DNA of 25,813 bases. It comes from DAOTTI01 sp034437795. GTDB taxonomy: Bacteria > Chloroflexota > UBA11872 > UBA12225. Location: the NCBI GenBank assembly GCA_034437795.1, contig DAOTTI010000005.1:1-25813 (forward strand). The letters are read 5' to 3'. The translations under genes and the position numbers were made by a program. The stretch's first letter is position 1. Each line of letters begins with the position of its first letter. Of this stretch, positions 1-7,245 are shown piece after piece. Under the pieces are notes generated by a model, which did no database searches, was not told where the DNA came from, and saw only the letters and a list, made by a program, of their open reading frames with translations.

Positions 1-374
1 GCTCAGCCCGACGGCCGTGTGCTCCAGGTCACCGACGAGGAACGCCACTTCGTGCTCCGGCCGGACCCAGACCGCGGCTGCTTCCGCCCCGGCCACTGCT
101 GCTGGTTGCGCACCGACGACGGTGGCCTCTACCTCCTGGTCCACGCGCGCTACGGCGCGCCGCACCGTGGACGAGGTGCGCCAGCTCTACCAGCTCCTGG
201 TCCACGCGCGCTACGGCGCGCCGTCCTCGATGGGCCGCCCCAGCCCGGCCAGGACTCCTGGTCCAGGCGCGCTGCGGCGCGCTGGACGCCCCTCGCCAGA
301 TGAGCCTGGCCCCGCTGCACTGGACCGTGGACGGCTTCCCCTACGCGCCGGCCATCGACACAATCCGGCGATGA
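1..374 (+). pseudogene. C-terminal remnant of a GH43-like glycosidase, frame broken by a repeated block
   Basis: The gene enters from the left edge. Frame 1 reads PGHCCWLRTDDGGLYLLVHARYGAP near 88-162, which resembles the end of five-bladed GH43 propellers (PGH..., then a YHAR-like strand). Frame 3 from 255 reads LLVQARCGALDAPRQ, then PLHWTVDGFP, and stops at 372-374; the RQ...PLHWT.DG.P pattern is the expected continuation of the same fold. Between them lie two extra copies of a 30-bp block, each 61 bp apart and so each shifting the frame by one. Removing 122 bp (for example 133-254) joins the two halves in one frame. As it stands frame 1 stops at 301-303. Family assignment rests on these motifs only; the catalytic residues lie outside the window. 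Confidence 0.55.
133..285 (+). repeat. Three copies of a 30-bp block at an exact 61-bp period
   Basis: Copies start at 133, 194 and 255. The first two are identical over 30 bp (from CTCCTGGTCCACGCGC to CGCCG); the third has a few substitutions. The 31-bp stretches between copies are mostly different, with faint similarity around a GCCAG motif. The block lies inside the GH43-like reading frame and breaks it. Confidence 0.8.
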
Positions 375-422
375 CGCGGGCGCCTGTGCGTCATCGTCCG
401 TGCGCCGGCCATCGAGGCAATC
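345..422 (+). repeat. Direct repeat of about 20 bp, period 57 bp
   Basis: The segment GCGCCGGCCATCGA plus a following CAATC is present at 345-365 and again at 402-422, with two differences. The spacing of 57 bp keeps the frame. It lies directly after the 61-bp repeat, across the stop codon of the GH43-like remnant. Confidence 0.6.
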
Positions 423-464
423 AATGTCGCCTGGCCTGGAGCATTCCATGGCCAGTGAGGCGTT

Positions 465-485
465 CCCTCTCCCATAGGGAGAGGG
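465..485. terminator. Perfect 9-bp hairpin between convergent genes
   Basis: CCCTCTCCC, a 3-nt loop ATA, then GGGAGAGGG. It sits between the end of the rightward GH43-like remnant and the end of the leftward propeller gene, where a bidirectional terminator is expected. No T tract follows. It belongs to the same CCCTCTCC-type family of hairpins seen near 24605-24697, so it could be a dispersed repeat rather than a dedicated terminator. Confidence 0.45.
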
Positions 486-519
486 TGAGGGCGCGGCTGG
501 TGAACGATCTGGGCTGGCC

Positions 520-1908
520 TCAGGCGGTCCGCATTCGGTGCCGGCGGGCCAGAGCCGCGCCGCCGGCGGCCAGCGCCAGGGCGCCGCCGCCGGCCAGGGC
601 GCCCGCCGCGGCGTCAAACCGGACGGCGCCGCGGCCAGTAGCGGGGAGCGCCAGGCCACGCGCGGTGACCACGCGCACCGCCAGGGCGTGCGTGTCCGTA
701 CGGTCGCCGCCCACGGGGAAGAAGAAGGCGCGGCTCCCGCTGCGCCCGCCGTCGCTCACCCGCATCACCGAGACCCCGGCGCGCTCGCCCGATCCCGATG
801 GGCCGCCCGTCAGGTTGTTGGGCGGGCGCATGGCGACGAAGATGCGCGTGCCGCCAGGGGCGAGGCACATCACGGTGCTGCTTGGCTCGCAGCGCGCGCG
901 GCCCAGCACCCCTGGTGCGGCGTCCATCAGGTCCGGCGCCGCCCCCACGTCGCGGATGACGTTGACCACCTCATCACGCGCGGTATCGATCACGACGATG
1001 TTATCGCCGTCGCCACGATTGGCCACCCAGAGAAAGCGCCCGCCGCCGGTGAGCGCCATGCCGTGGGCATCGGTGCCATACGGCGTCAGCGAGAGGTGCT
1101 TCAACAGGGCGTCGGTCCGGCGGTCGAAGACGTAGAGGTCGGAGGACGTGGCCGTCCCCGAGTTGACGTATACCTTATTGCCGAACAGGACGCCGCCGCA
1201 CCCGGCCGGCGCCACCTGGCTACGGCCGAACTCCTTGAGCACGCGCATCGGTGTCGCCGCGGTGTCCACGACGTACAGCCCGCCGCCGCGCACCGTGACG
1301 TAGGCCTTGCTCACCCCGTCTACAAACATGACGGGGCAGATCGGCGCGTTGTCCGGGTGTTCGGCGTCTTCCAGCGCCCCCAGATTGAGGTCCGCCCCCG
1401 CTTCGTGCAGGTAGACGTCACGGGCATAGTCGGTACGGATGCGCGCCAGCTTCTTGCCATTCTGGTTCGCCACCAGGGCGATCGTGTCGTCGGCGGACGG
1501 CACGGCGCCGTGGGCCTGCTCGCCGACGTCGACGCTCCCCACCACGCGCCGGTCTGACGCGCGGATGAAGAGGACGTGCCCGCTGGCTACAGCGGCCAGG
1601 ATGCCGTGCGTGTGCCGGTTATTGAACAGGAGCAGGTGCGGGCGCACCCCCGGCCCGTCGCCGACGCCCGTGGCCGCCGCCTGGAGGTCGATCACCTCCG
1701 GCCCACCGATGAGCGCCGTCCCTTCAAGCTGCCGTCCCTGGTAGATGTAGAGCTTGTTGCCGCCATCCTCCGTGTTGGCCTGGTCGACCACCCACAGCTC
1801 GTAGGGGGCGGTCACCTGCGCCTCCGCGACCAGCGGGACCGCCGTGAGGCCGGCCACCAGAGCCAGGAGAACGGGCCACGAGAGCCATCTGCTGCCGACG
1901 CGCCGCAT
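520..1908 (-). CDS. Secreted beta-propeller protein with C-terminal LPATG cell-wall sorting signal
   Basis: 462 aa. The N-terminus is a classical signal peptide (MRRVGSRWLSW, a hydrophobic core, cleavage likely after AEA). The body has YncE/YVTN-like strands: LWVVDQAN, VYVNSGTATSSDLYVFDRRTDALL, FLWVANRGDGDNIVVIDTARDEVV. The last 40 or so residues form a sorting signal: LPATG, a Gly/Ala-rich hydrophobic stretch, then ARRHRMRTA. A sortase would cleave after Thr and attach the protein to the wall, so the host probably has a monoderm-type envelope. The start ATG has GGAGGTG about 7 nt upstream. It is transcribed away from the DUF4395 gene. Function is unknown; propellers of this kind usually bind ligands or act as scaffolds. 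Confidence 0.75.
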   Translation of the reverse strand: MRRVGSRWLSWPVLLALVAGLTAVPLVAEAQVTAPYELWVVDQANTEDGGNKLYIYQGRQLEGTALIGGPEVIDLQAAATGVGDGPGVRPHLLLFNNRHTHGILAAVASGHVLFIRASDRRVVGSVDVGEQAHGAVPSADDTIALVANQNGKKLARIRTDYARDVYLHEAGADLNLGALEDAEHPDNAPICPVMFVDGVSKAYVTVRGGGLYVVDTAATPMRVLKEFGRSQVAPAGCGGVLFGNKVYVNSGTATSSDLYVFDRRTDALLKHLSLTPYGTDAHGMALTGGGRFLWVANRGDGDNIVVIDTARDEVVNVIRDVGAAPDLMDAAPGVLGRARCEPSSTVMCLAPGGTRIFVAMRPPNNLTGGPSGSGERAGVSVMRVSDGGRSGSRAFFFPVGGDRTDTHALAVRVVTARGLALPATGRGAVRFDAAAGALAGGGALALAAGGAALARRHRMRTA

Positions 1909-1995
1909 GCGCGCACCTCCGCCACAGAACAGATTGCCCCACTACCGTACTACAGCCGGCCGGCCCTGTCCACCGTGATTCCTGATGGCGGACAG

Positions 1996-2057
1996 GGCGG
2001 ACCTCACCCCCTGGCCCCCCGCGTCGCGCACGGGAGGAGTGGGAGGCGAGGTCCGCC
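1996..2057. repeat. Long imperfect inverted repeat in a divergent intergenic region
   Basis: Outer arms GGCGGACCTC (1996-2005) and GAGGTCCGCC (2048-2057) are a perfect 10-bp match, with further C-rich/G-rich pairing inside. The left arm shares the string GCGGACCTCACCCCCT with the repeat region at 24596-24609, so it belongs to the same dispersed family. It lies between two divergently transcribed genes, so it is not a simple terminator. Confidence 0.5.
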
Positions 2058-2116
2058 GCGTTCGTGGCGCCTGCCCCTCAACCACGGGCCCCGACCCAGA
2101 CCGGCCGGCAGTAGTG

Positions 2117-2138
2117 TATTATGGTACTTAACTAAGTA
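2117..2138 (+). promoter_or_regulatory. AT-rich promoter/operator candidate upstream of the DUF4395 gene
   Basis: A perfect inverted repeat TACTTA-AC-TAAGTA lies at 2125-2138, unusually AT-rich for this sequence, with a TATTAT -10-like hexamer at 2117-2122 just before it. It is 25 bp upstream of the ATG at 2163. A repressor binding here would cover the transcription start. No -35 is convincing. Confidence 0.35.
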
Positions 2139-2162
2139 GAGTTTCTATTGAGGTACAGGGAC

Positions 2163-2651
2163 ATGGCTCAGGCGCTCCACCACACCGGCCGAACGTTTGC
2201 GCCGCCGAAAGAGATTGAGTGCGCCGACGTCACCGCGCGCAAGGCGCACCAGTTCGCCGTCGTTGCGGTGGCACTGCTGGGTTTGCTCCTGGGCGGGGCG
2301 GCCGGAGCAGCGCTCCTCTTGGTTGACGGCCTGATCATGGCAGTGGGGCGGTTCTGGGGGCCGGCCGACGTCTTCCGGCAGGTCGTCTGGCGGGTGGCCG
2401 AACCGCGGGGCTGGCTCCGGCCCAACCCCGTCCCTGAAGAGCGCGGCACGCGCCGTATCGCCCGCGTGCTTGGCGGTCTTGGCTTGCTGGCCGGCGCAGG
2501 GGCGCTGTACGCAGGGAACCCGTTGCTGGCGGCGGTGATCACCGTGCCCCTCAGCCTGATGATCCTGCTGGACGCCACCCTGAACTTCTGTGCCCTGTGC
2601 TTTCTGCGCTATCAGGCGCAGGCGCTCCGCTACCGCCTTCGGGGAGCGTGA
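2163..2651 (+). CDS. DUF4395 family integral membrane protein
   Basis: 162 aa from the ATG at 2163; an upstream TTG at 2148 would add five residues. After a short N-terminal segment (ECADVTARKAHQFAVV) there are hydrophobic segments around residues 30-60 and two more after PNPVPEERGTRRIARVLGG. This PNP..EERGT.RI arrangement is what I associate with DUF4395, a family of small membrane proteins often found next to thioredoxin or rhodanese genes. A C-x-x-C pair (FCALCFL) in the last membrane segment is compatible with a thiol or sulfur role. No partner gene is adjacent here. The exact function of the family is not established. Confidence 0.65.
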   Translation: MAQALHHTGRTFAPPKEIECADVTARKAHQFAVVAVALLGLLLGGAAGAALLLVDGLIMAVGRFWGPADVFRQVVWRVAEPRGWLRPNPVPEERGTRRIARVLGGLGLLAGAGALYAGNPLLAAVITVPLSLMILLDATLNFCALCFLRYQAQALRYRLRGA

Positions 2652-3032
2652 GCCAGCGCGCGTCCTCACGGCCTCTTCACTCCCGCCCGGATTCCTCCCC
2701 CGCGGAGCCCTCGCCCTCTCGCGGGGGGCAGAACGCTCACATGCAACCAGAGTGCGGAGCCCTCACCCTCTAGCCCTCTCCCTTTGGGCGACGGGACTCC
2801 ACGCGCCCTGGCCTTCCAGGCCCATCCGGAGTGGACCTCTCCCTTTGGGTGACGGGACCCCACACTGACCGTGAATGATCAGTCATGCCCCGTTAGGGGC
2901 GCCGGCGGGGACTGGAAACGCTGGTCACTTTCACGGGCATCCAGGCTAGCGCTCTGCTCAGCGGCAGCTGCAGCATGCTCCGATCTGCTGGCGCCCCCGC
3001 AGGATCTGGTCGACCGCGCTCTGGCCAGAGGG
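2652..3032. repeat. 381-bp convergent intergenic region carrying hairpin-family repeats
   Basis: No gene seen. The segment 2691-2862 is made of pieces of the CCCTC-type dispersed repeat: a CGGAGCCCTC motif at 2703 and 2755, and two near-identical 22-bp units beginning CCTCTCCCTTTGGG at 2775 and 2836, exactly 61 bp apart. The rest up to the phosphodiesterase stop codon has no recognisable feature. Confidence 0.5.
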
Positions 3033-5021
3033 TCACGCCAGCCACAGATCGTGCAGGATGGCGCCACGGCTGTGGCGGGGTGGGCGCAGGCCGAGCAGGT
3101 AAGCAATCGTGGGGGCGAAGTCCTCCATGCGCATCAGGCCGGAGCGCTGCCAGTCGCGCTCGTAGCCGCGCCGGATGCCAGGCCCGGCGGCGATGAGCGT
3201 GGCCATGTTGGTGAAGTAGGGCGTCTCCATGGTCGGGATCTGCGAGCCGTGCTGCGCGCCGCGTCCGGTGCCGACGCTGCCGCCTTCCAGGGGCGGCCCC
3301 CAGCCGAAGCCGCGGTTGAAGGTGAAGACCACGTCGCCGCACACTCCGTCTCGCGGGTCGCCCCAGTAGCCGATCAGGGCCGCGTCCTCCAGCTTGAGGG
3401 CCAGGGCCACCACGCGCTTGTTGGTCACCGGATCGCGCCAGTCCAGCAGGGCGTCGATGACCTGGTCCTTCACTGCATCGAACTGGTCCGGCGGCACGAT
3501 CCCGAACGGCTCGCGCCCCTGCAGCGAGACGTACACCTCCGAGCCGCGGTCGGGGAGCATGTACACCTTGGACCGCTCCAGGTCGATCCGGCCGTCGGGC
3601 GCGCGCACGGCCAGCCCCGCCTCCTCCAGGCGCGCGATGGGGTGGCCCCAGCGGTGCGCCGGCGGCATGGCGTGATCGGACATGACGCAGACCAGCGTCT
3701 CGTCATCGGCCAGCTCCAGGAACTGCTTGAGCACAGCGTCGCCCACGCGGTAGGTCTGGCGCTGGCACTCCAGCAGCCATTCGGCGCGCGCGGGGTCGTA
3801 GTTAGGCCCCTCGGGGTCCGCCCCGTTCACCGTGGGGTGGTTGATGTGGTCGAAGAGGTGCCAGTGCGAAAAGTGTAGGTCCCAGCCGTAGCGCTCCTGG
3901 ACGTACCGCGCCACGCGCACCTGCCACTCGCCCTGGTAGCGGATGTCGCCCAAGAAGCAATCAAGCTCCGCTTCCCCCGCGGTGGGGCCGACGGAGAAGG
4001 TATCGAAGAAGGGTCCCGCGTGCTCCAGCAGCTCACGGTCCAGTCCAGCGGGTGCGGCAAAGCCGCGCGTGGCGTAGACCTGGGATGAGACGATCCGTAG
4101 CGTCGTCTCACCGCCGGTAGACGTGGCGCCCAGCAGGTAGAAGCGGATGCTCCCCTCGAGACCGTTCGGGGCAGGACCGCCGCCGCTCCTGCTGGCGCCG
4201 GCCCCGTCGCCCCAGGAGCGGATGATGAACGGCGACCAGGCGCGGGGCTCAAGGGTGACCCGCGCCGCTGCCCCGTCCTGGCGGTCGCAGATGGCGACGC
4301 GATCGAGCCGCCCCTGGCCATCACGAGTGACCAGCAGGTAGAGCGACGACTCGCCCCCGCGCAGCCTGGGGATGGTCAGCGTGGCGCCCAGCGCGCCGTC
4401 AGGAACGTTGCGCCAGCCGCTCTCGGCGGCGGGGCGCAGCCGGCAGACGATGCTGCCCGGGGCGATCCCCTCTTCTGCCGTGTCCACGGTGGTGCCGGTG
4501 CGGCCGCCCCGCCGGACCTGGCCCCGCCGGCCTTCGGGCACGTCCGCGCGGGTGGTGCAGAAGAACTGCACGGGGGCGGCGATGGGAAATGGCGAGTCGT
4601 GAAAGCCGGAGGCCACCATGTAGCCGTGCTTCAGGCGGGAGGGCCAGGAGCCGGACGGCCAAAAGTTGACCAGCACCTTCAGGCCGGCCTCGTCGGCCAC
4701 CTCCCAGATGGTCTCCGCGGTCATGGCGTCAGAGTGCCAGGAGTCCAGCCGGTGGTCGGTCCAGGGATCGGTCTTGCGGCGCACGCTCCAGCCGCCGAGG
4801 CCATGGGTGCCGGCGGGGGCGCCGGTGACCATGGTCGCCCAGTTAGTGGGCGTCCACGCCGGGATGGCCGGCAGGATGCGGTTGGTGGACCCGCGGGCCA
4901 TCAGAGCGGAGAAGGTCGGCAGGACCCCCTCGGCGGCGAAGCGGCGCAGCAGGGGGAGGTTCATGCCGTCCATACCGATGTGCAAGACGCGCTTGATCCT
5001 GGGGACGCTGGCCGGTGGCAT
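3033..5021 (-). CDS. Alkaline-phosphatase-superfamily protein, type I phosphodiesterase/nucleotide pyrophosphatase-like
   Basis: 662 aa. The fold is recognisable from HIGMDGMN (metal Asp18), the nucleophile segment PAWTPTNWATMVTG (Thr57), HLFDHINHP (second-site Asp/His), CVMSDHAMPP (Asp-His pair) and a late His in GRGAQHGSQ. These are the two-metal ligands of the PF01663-type superfamily, whose members hydrolyse phosphodiester, phosphonate or related bonds. No signal peptide is seen, so it is likely cytoplasmic. It is divergent from a related gene at 5200-7179, with 178 bp between them. The 660-aa length is large for the family; an insert of about 200 residues between the nucleophile and the DHINH motif is probably a substrate-specific beta-rich domain. 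Substrate unknown. Confidence 0.75.
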   Translation of the reverse strand: MPPASVPRIKRVLHIGMDGMNLPLLRRFAAEGVLPTFSALMARGSTNRILPAIPAWTPTNWATMVTGAPAGTHGLGGWSVRRKTDPWTDHRLDSWHSDAMTAETIWEVADEAGLKVLVNFWPSGSWPSRLKHGYMVASGFHDSPFPIAAPVQFFCTTRADVPEGRRGQVRRGGRTGTTVDTAEEGIAPGSIVCRLRPAAESGWRNVPDGALGATLTIPRLRGGESSLYLLVTRDGQGRLDRVAICDRQDGAAARVTLEPRAWSPFIIRSWGDGAGASRSGGGPAPNGLEGSIRFYLLGATSTGGETTLRIVSSQVYATRGFAAPAGLDRELLEHAGPFFDTFSVGPTAGEAELDCFLGDIRYQGEWQVRVARYVQERYGWDLHFSHWHLFDHINHPTVNGADPEGPNYDPARAEWLLECQRQTYRVGDAVLKQFLELADDETLVCVMSDHAMPPAHRWGHPIARLEEAGLAVRAPDGRIDLERSKVYMLPDRGSEVYVSLQGREPFGIVPPDQFDAVKDQVIDALLDWRDPVTNKRVVALALKLEDAALIGYWGDPRDGVCGDVVFTFNRGFGWGPPLEGGSVGTGRGAQHGSQIPTMETPYFTNMATLIAAGPGIRRGYERDWQRSGLMRMEDFAPTIAYLLGLRPPRHSRGAILHDLWLA

Positions 5022-5128
5022 GTGCTCTCCTTCCGAAGCGGGGGGTGGACGGCTCGTCGCGCAGCGCCCAAGCCCTCAACGAGATATGGCGGAGCGTAGC
5101 ATGCGGCGCGGCGCATCTCGCCACATCT

Positions 5129-5160
5129 TATACTCGCGCGAGCGGCCAGCACACGCTGGC
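5129..5160 (+). promoter_or_regulatory. Candidate -10 and palindrome in the divergent phosphodiesterase spacer
   Basis: TATACT at 5129-5134 fits a -10 box for the rightward gene and is followed at 5145-5160 by a perfect inverted repeat GCCAGC-ACAC-GCTGGC, which would lie at the start of the transcript as an operator or 5'-UTR hairpin. No clear -35 is present, so this is tentative. Confidence 0.3.
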
Positions 5161-5199
5161 AAGCAACTGGCGAGGGCATGTAAGAAAGGAGCAGGAGGT

Positions 5200-7179
5200 A
5201 TGGCGTTACGGCGCCCGCGGAAGAAGGCGGTCCTGATTGGCCTGGATGCGGCGATGCTGGAGTACTGGGACCGGTACATCGCTGAGGGGCGCTGCCCGAA
5301 CATCGCGCGGCTGCTGCGGGAAGGGGCGAGCGCGGATGCGTATAGCGCCCCGCCTCCGGCGACAGCGGTGAACTGGAACACCATCGCCACCGGCTGCTAC
5401 GCCGGCGGGCACGGCGTGCACGGCATGAACTTTCGCACCATGGGCGCGCCCATCACCGCGCCGAACGTGAGCGCCTTCGACGCGCGGTACCGCACCGCCG
5501 AGCCCCTCTGGGATGCCAACGAGCGCGGGGGCGGGTCGTCGCTGCTCCTGCGCTACACCTGCACCTGGCCGCCCACGCTGACACGGGGCGTGCAGGTGGA
5601 CGGGCACGGCCATCCGGGCGCCAACCTCCACCAGGTGAGCCAGCGCCATGCCTGGGCGACGTACCCGCTAGCCATGCCGCCGGCGGCGAAGGACAACGGT
5701 CTCACGCCATATGCTAGCGAGATCAGCCTGCGGCCGGGCGCCTGGGCCAATACGCCGGACGGCGTGCGGCGCACGCTGGAGGCAGACATCACCCTGAAGC
5801 TGAGCCGCGGCCACCAGCAACAGCCCTTGTCCGCGCTGCTGGTGGACTACGGCAACGGCCAGGGATTTAGCGAGGTGCGCATCAATGCGCGGCGCGACTG
5901 GGAAGGCTCCGTGGGCGCGGGGCCAGGCGAGTGGACCGCGTTCCTCACGCTGCCCGTCAAGCTCTATCCGCCGGCGCACGAGTGGGACCCGCGGGACGGC
6001 AACGGGCCGGTGGCTGCCCGCTACTTCCTGCGCTTCAAGGTGATGGAGCTCGCGCCCGACGGCTCGCGTTTCAAGCTCTACGCCCCGGGGAGCTTCCCCG
6101 ACTACGGCTGGACGGTGCCGGACGGCCTCTGTGCCACCCTGGTGCAGGAGATCGGGCCGTACGTCGAGACAGCCGGCATCGGCGCCCCCTTCCGCTCCGG
6201 CTGGACCGACGCCGAGACGTTCCTGGAGGAGTGCGAGCAGCAGGTAGCCTGGCTCTCCGCCGCCGCGCGTTACCTGATGCCCCGCACGGAGTGGGATCTG
6301 TTCATGGCCCAGCTCCACATCACTGACCACGCCGGCCACAGCATGCTCGGCCACACCGACCCCGAGTCCTACTACTTCAATCCCGATCTGCAGGAGGCGT
6401 GCACCAGGGGCTACCGGCGCGCCTACGAGCTGGCCGACCAGTACGTCGGAGCGATCCTCGAACACGTGCCGGACGACGCGACGGTGATGGTCGTCTCCGA
6501 CCACGGTATGTACCCCGTCCGCTTGCCGGTAGTAGACGTGAACAAGGTGCTGGCGGAGGCGGGGCTGTACGCCCCGGGCGGCGATCCGGCGCAGTCCAAG
6601 GCGGCCTGGTTCTACGAGAGCCAGATCCGCATCAACGTGCGCGGGCGGGACGAAGGCGGGATCGTCGAGCCGGGTGCGGAGTACGAGGCGGTGCGCGACC
6701 AGGTGATCCGCGCGCTGGAGGAGTACCGTGATCCGCTTACCGCGGAGCGCGTGTTTCAGCTCGTGGTGCGCTCGGAGGACGCCCAGATGTTCGGCTGGTA
6801 CGGCGAGCGAGTAGGGGACATCTGCTACCTCCAGAAGCCGCGACTGAGCGGGAAGGGGCCGGGGCCGCAGACGCGTCAGGAGCCGGTGAGCCCCGGCGAG
6901 ACCGAAGCCGGCGGGCGCCGCGCGGCGGCGCGCATGCTGCCCGGCAACGGCGAGCACCACTACTACTGGCAGATGCCGGCGCGCAGTGACGGCAGCGCTC
7001 CTGGTGGCCGCGCGATGTTCATCGTCAAGGCGCCCGGCGTGCGCCGCGGCTACCGGCGGCCGGCCCCCGTGGAGCTGGTGGATGCGGCCCCCACGCTGGC
7101 CTATGTGAGCGGCATCCCCGTGCCCAGGCACTCGGAGGGGCGGATCCGGCAGGACCTGTTCGAGGAGGAGCTGTTCTAG
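5200..7179 (+). CDS. Alkaline-phosphatase-superfamily protein, type I phosphodiesterase-like (paralogue of the divergent gene)
   Basis: 659 aa from the ATG at 5200. The same frame stays open upstream to 4666, but that part lies over the divergent gene and lacks the family pattern. An AAAGGA at about 9 nt and a GGAGG directly before the ATG precede this start. Ligand motifs are LIGLDAAM (Asp16), the nucleophile segment PPPATAVNWNTIATG (Thr55), QLHITDHAGHS, VVSDHGMYP and the late His in GNGEHHYYW. The order matches the gene at 3033-5021, so the two are probably duplicates that diverged in their central substrate domain. No signal peptide. Likely a metal-dependent hydrolase of a phosphodiester or similar ester; substrate unknown. 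It converges on the sulfatase gene with a 66-bp spacer. Confidence 0.75.
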   Translation: MALRRPRKKAVLIGLDAAMLEYWDRYIAEGRCPNIARLLREGASADAYSAPPPATAVNWNTIATGCYAGGHGVHGMNFRTMGAPITAPNVSAFDARYRTAEPLWDANERGGGSSLLLRYTCTWPPTLTRGVQVDGHGHPGANLHQVSQRHAWATYPLAMPPAAKDNGLTPYASEISLRPGAWANTPDGVRRTLEADITLKLSRGHQQQPLSALLVDYGNGQGFSEVRINARRDWEGSVGAGPGEWTAFLTLPVKLYPPAHEWDPRDGNGPVAARYFLRFKVMELAPDGSRFKLYAPGSFPDYGWTVPDGLCATLVQEIGPYVETAGIGAPFRSGWTDAETFLEECEQQVAWLSAAARYLMPRTEWDLFMAQLHITDHAGHSMLGHTDPESYYFNPDLQEACTRGYRRAYELADQYVGAILEHVPDDATVMVVSDHGMYPVRLPVVDVNKVLAEAGLYAPGGDPAQSKAAWFYESQIRINVRGRDEGGIVEPGAEYEAVRDQVIRALEEYRDPLTAERVFQLVVRSEDAQMFGWYGERVGDICYLQKPRLSGKGPGPQTRQEPVSPGETEAGGRRAAARMLPGNGEHHYYWQMPARSDGSAPGGRAMFIVKAPGVRRGYRRPAPVELVDAAPTLAYVSGIPVPRHSEGRIRQDLFEEELF

Positions 7180-7245
7180 GTTCTTAACCAGAGCCGCGGT
7201 GACACCTGGAGAGCCAGCTCAGAGCCCGCTGCCCAGGGTAATCGC

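Noticed and set aside
133..285. CRISPR-like array: 30-bp repeats with 31-bp differing spacers and a degenerate last repeat
   Set aside because: Only three copies, no leader or cas genes, and copies 1 and 3 are part of a GH43-like coding sequence (HAR...RQ...PLHWT).
2871..3878. Long open frame on the plus strand opposite the phosphodiesterase gene
   Set aside because: It has no domain pattern and is a by-product of high GC content in the antisense frame of a clear gene.
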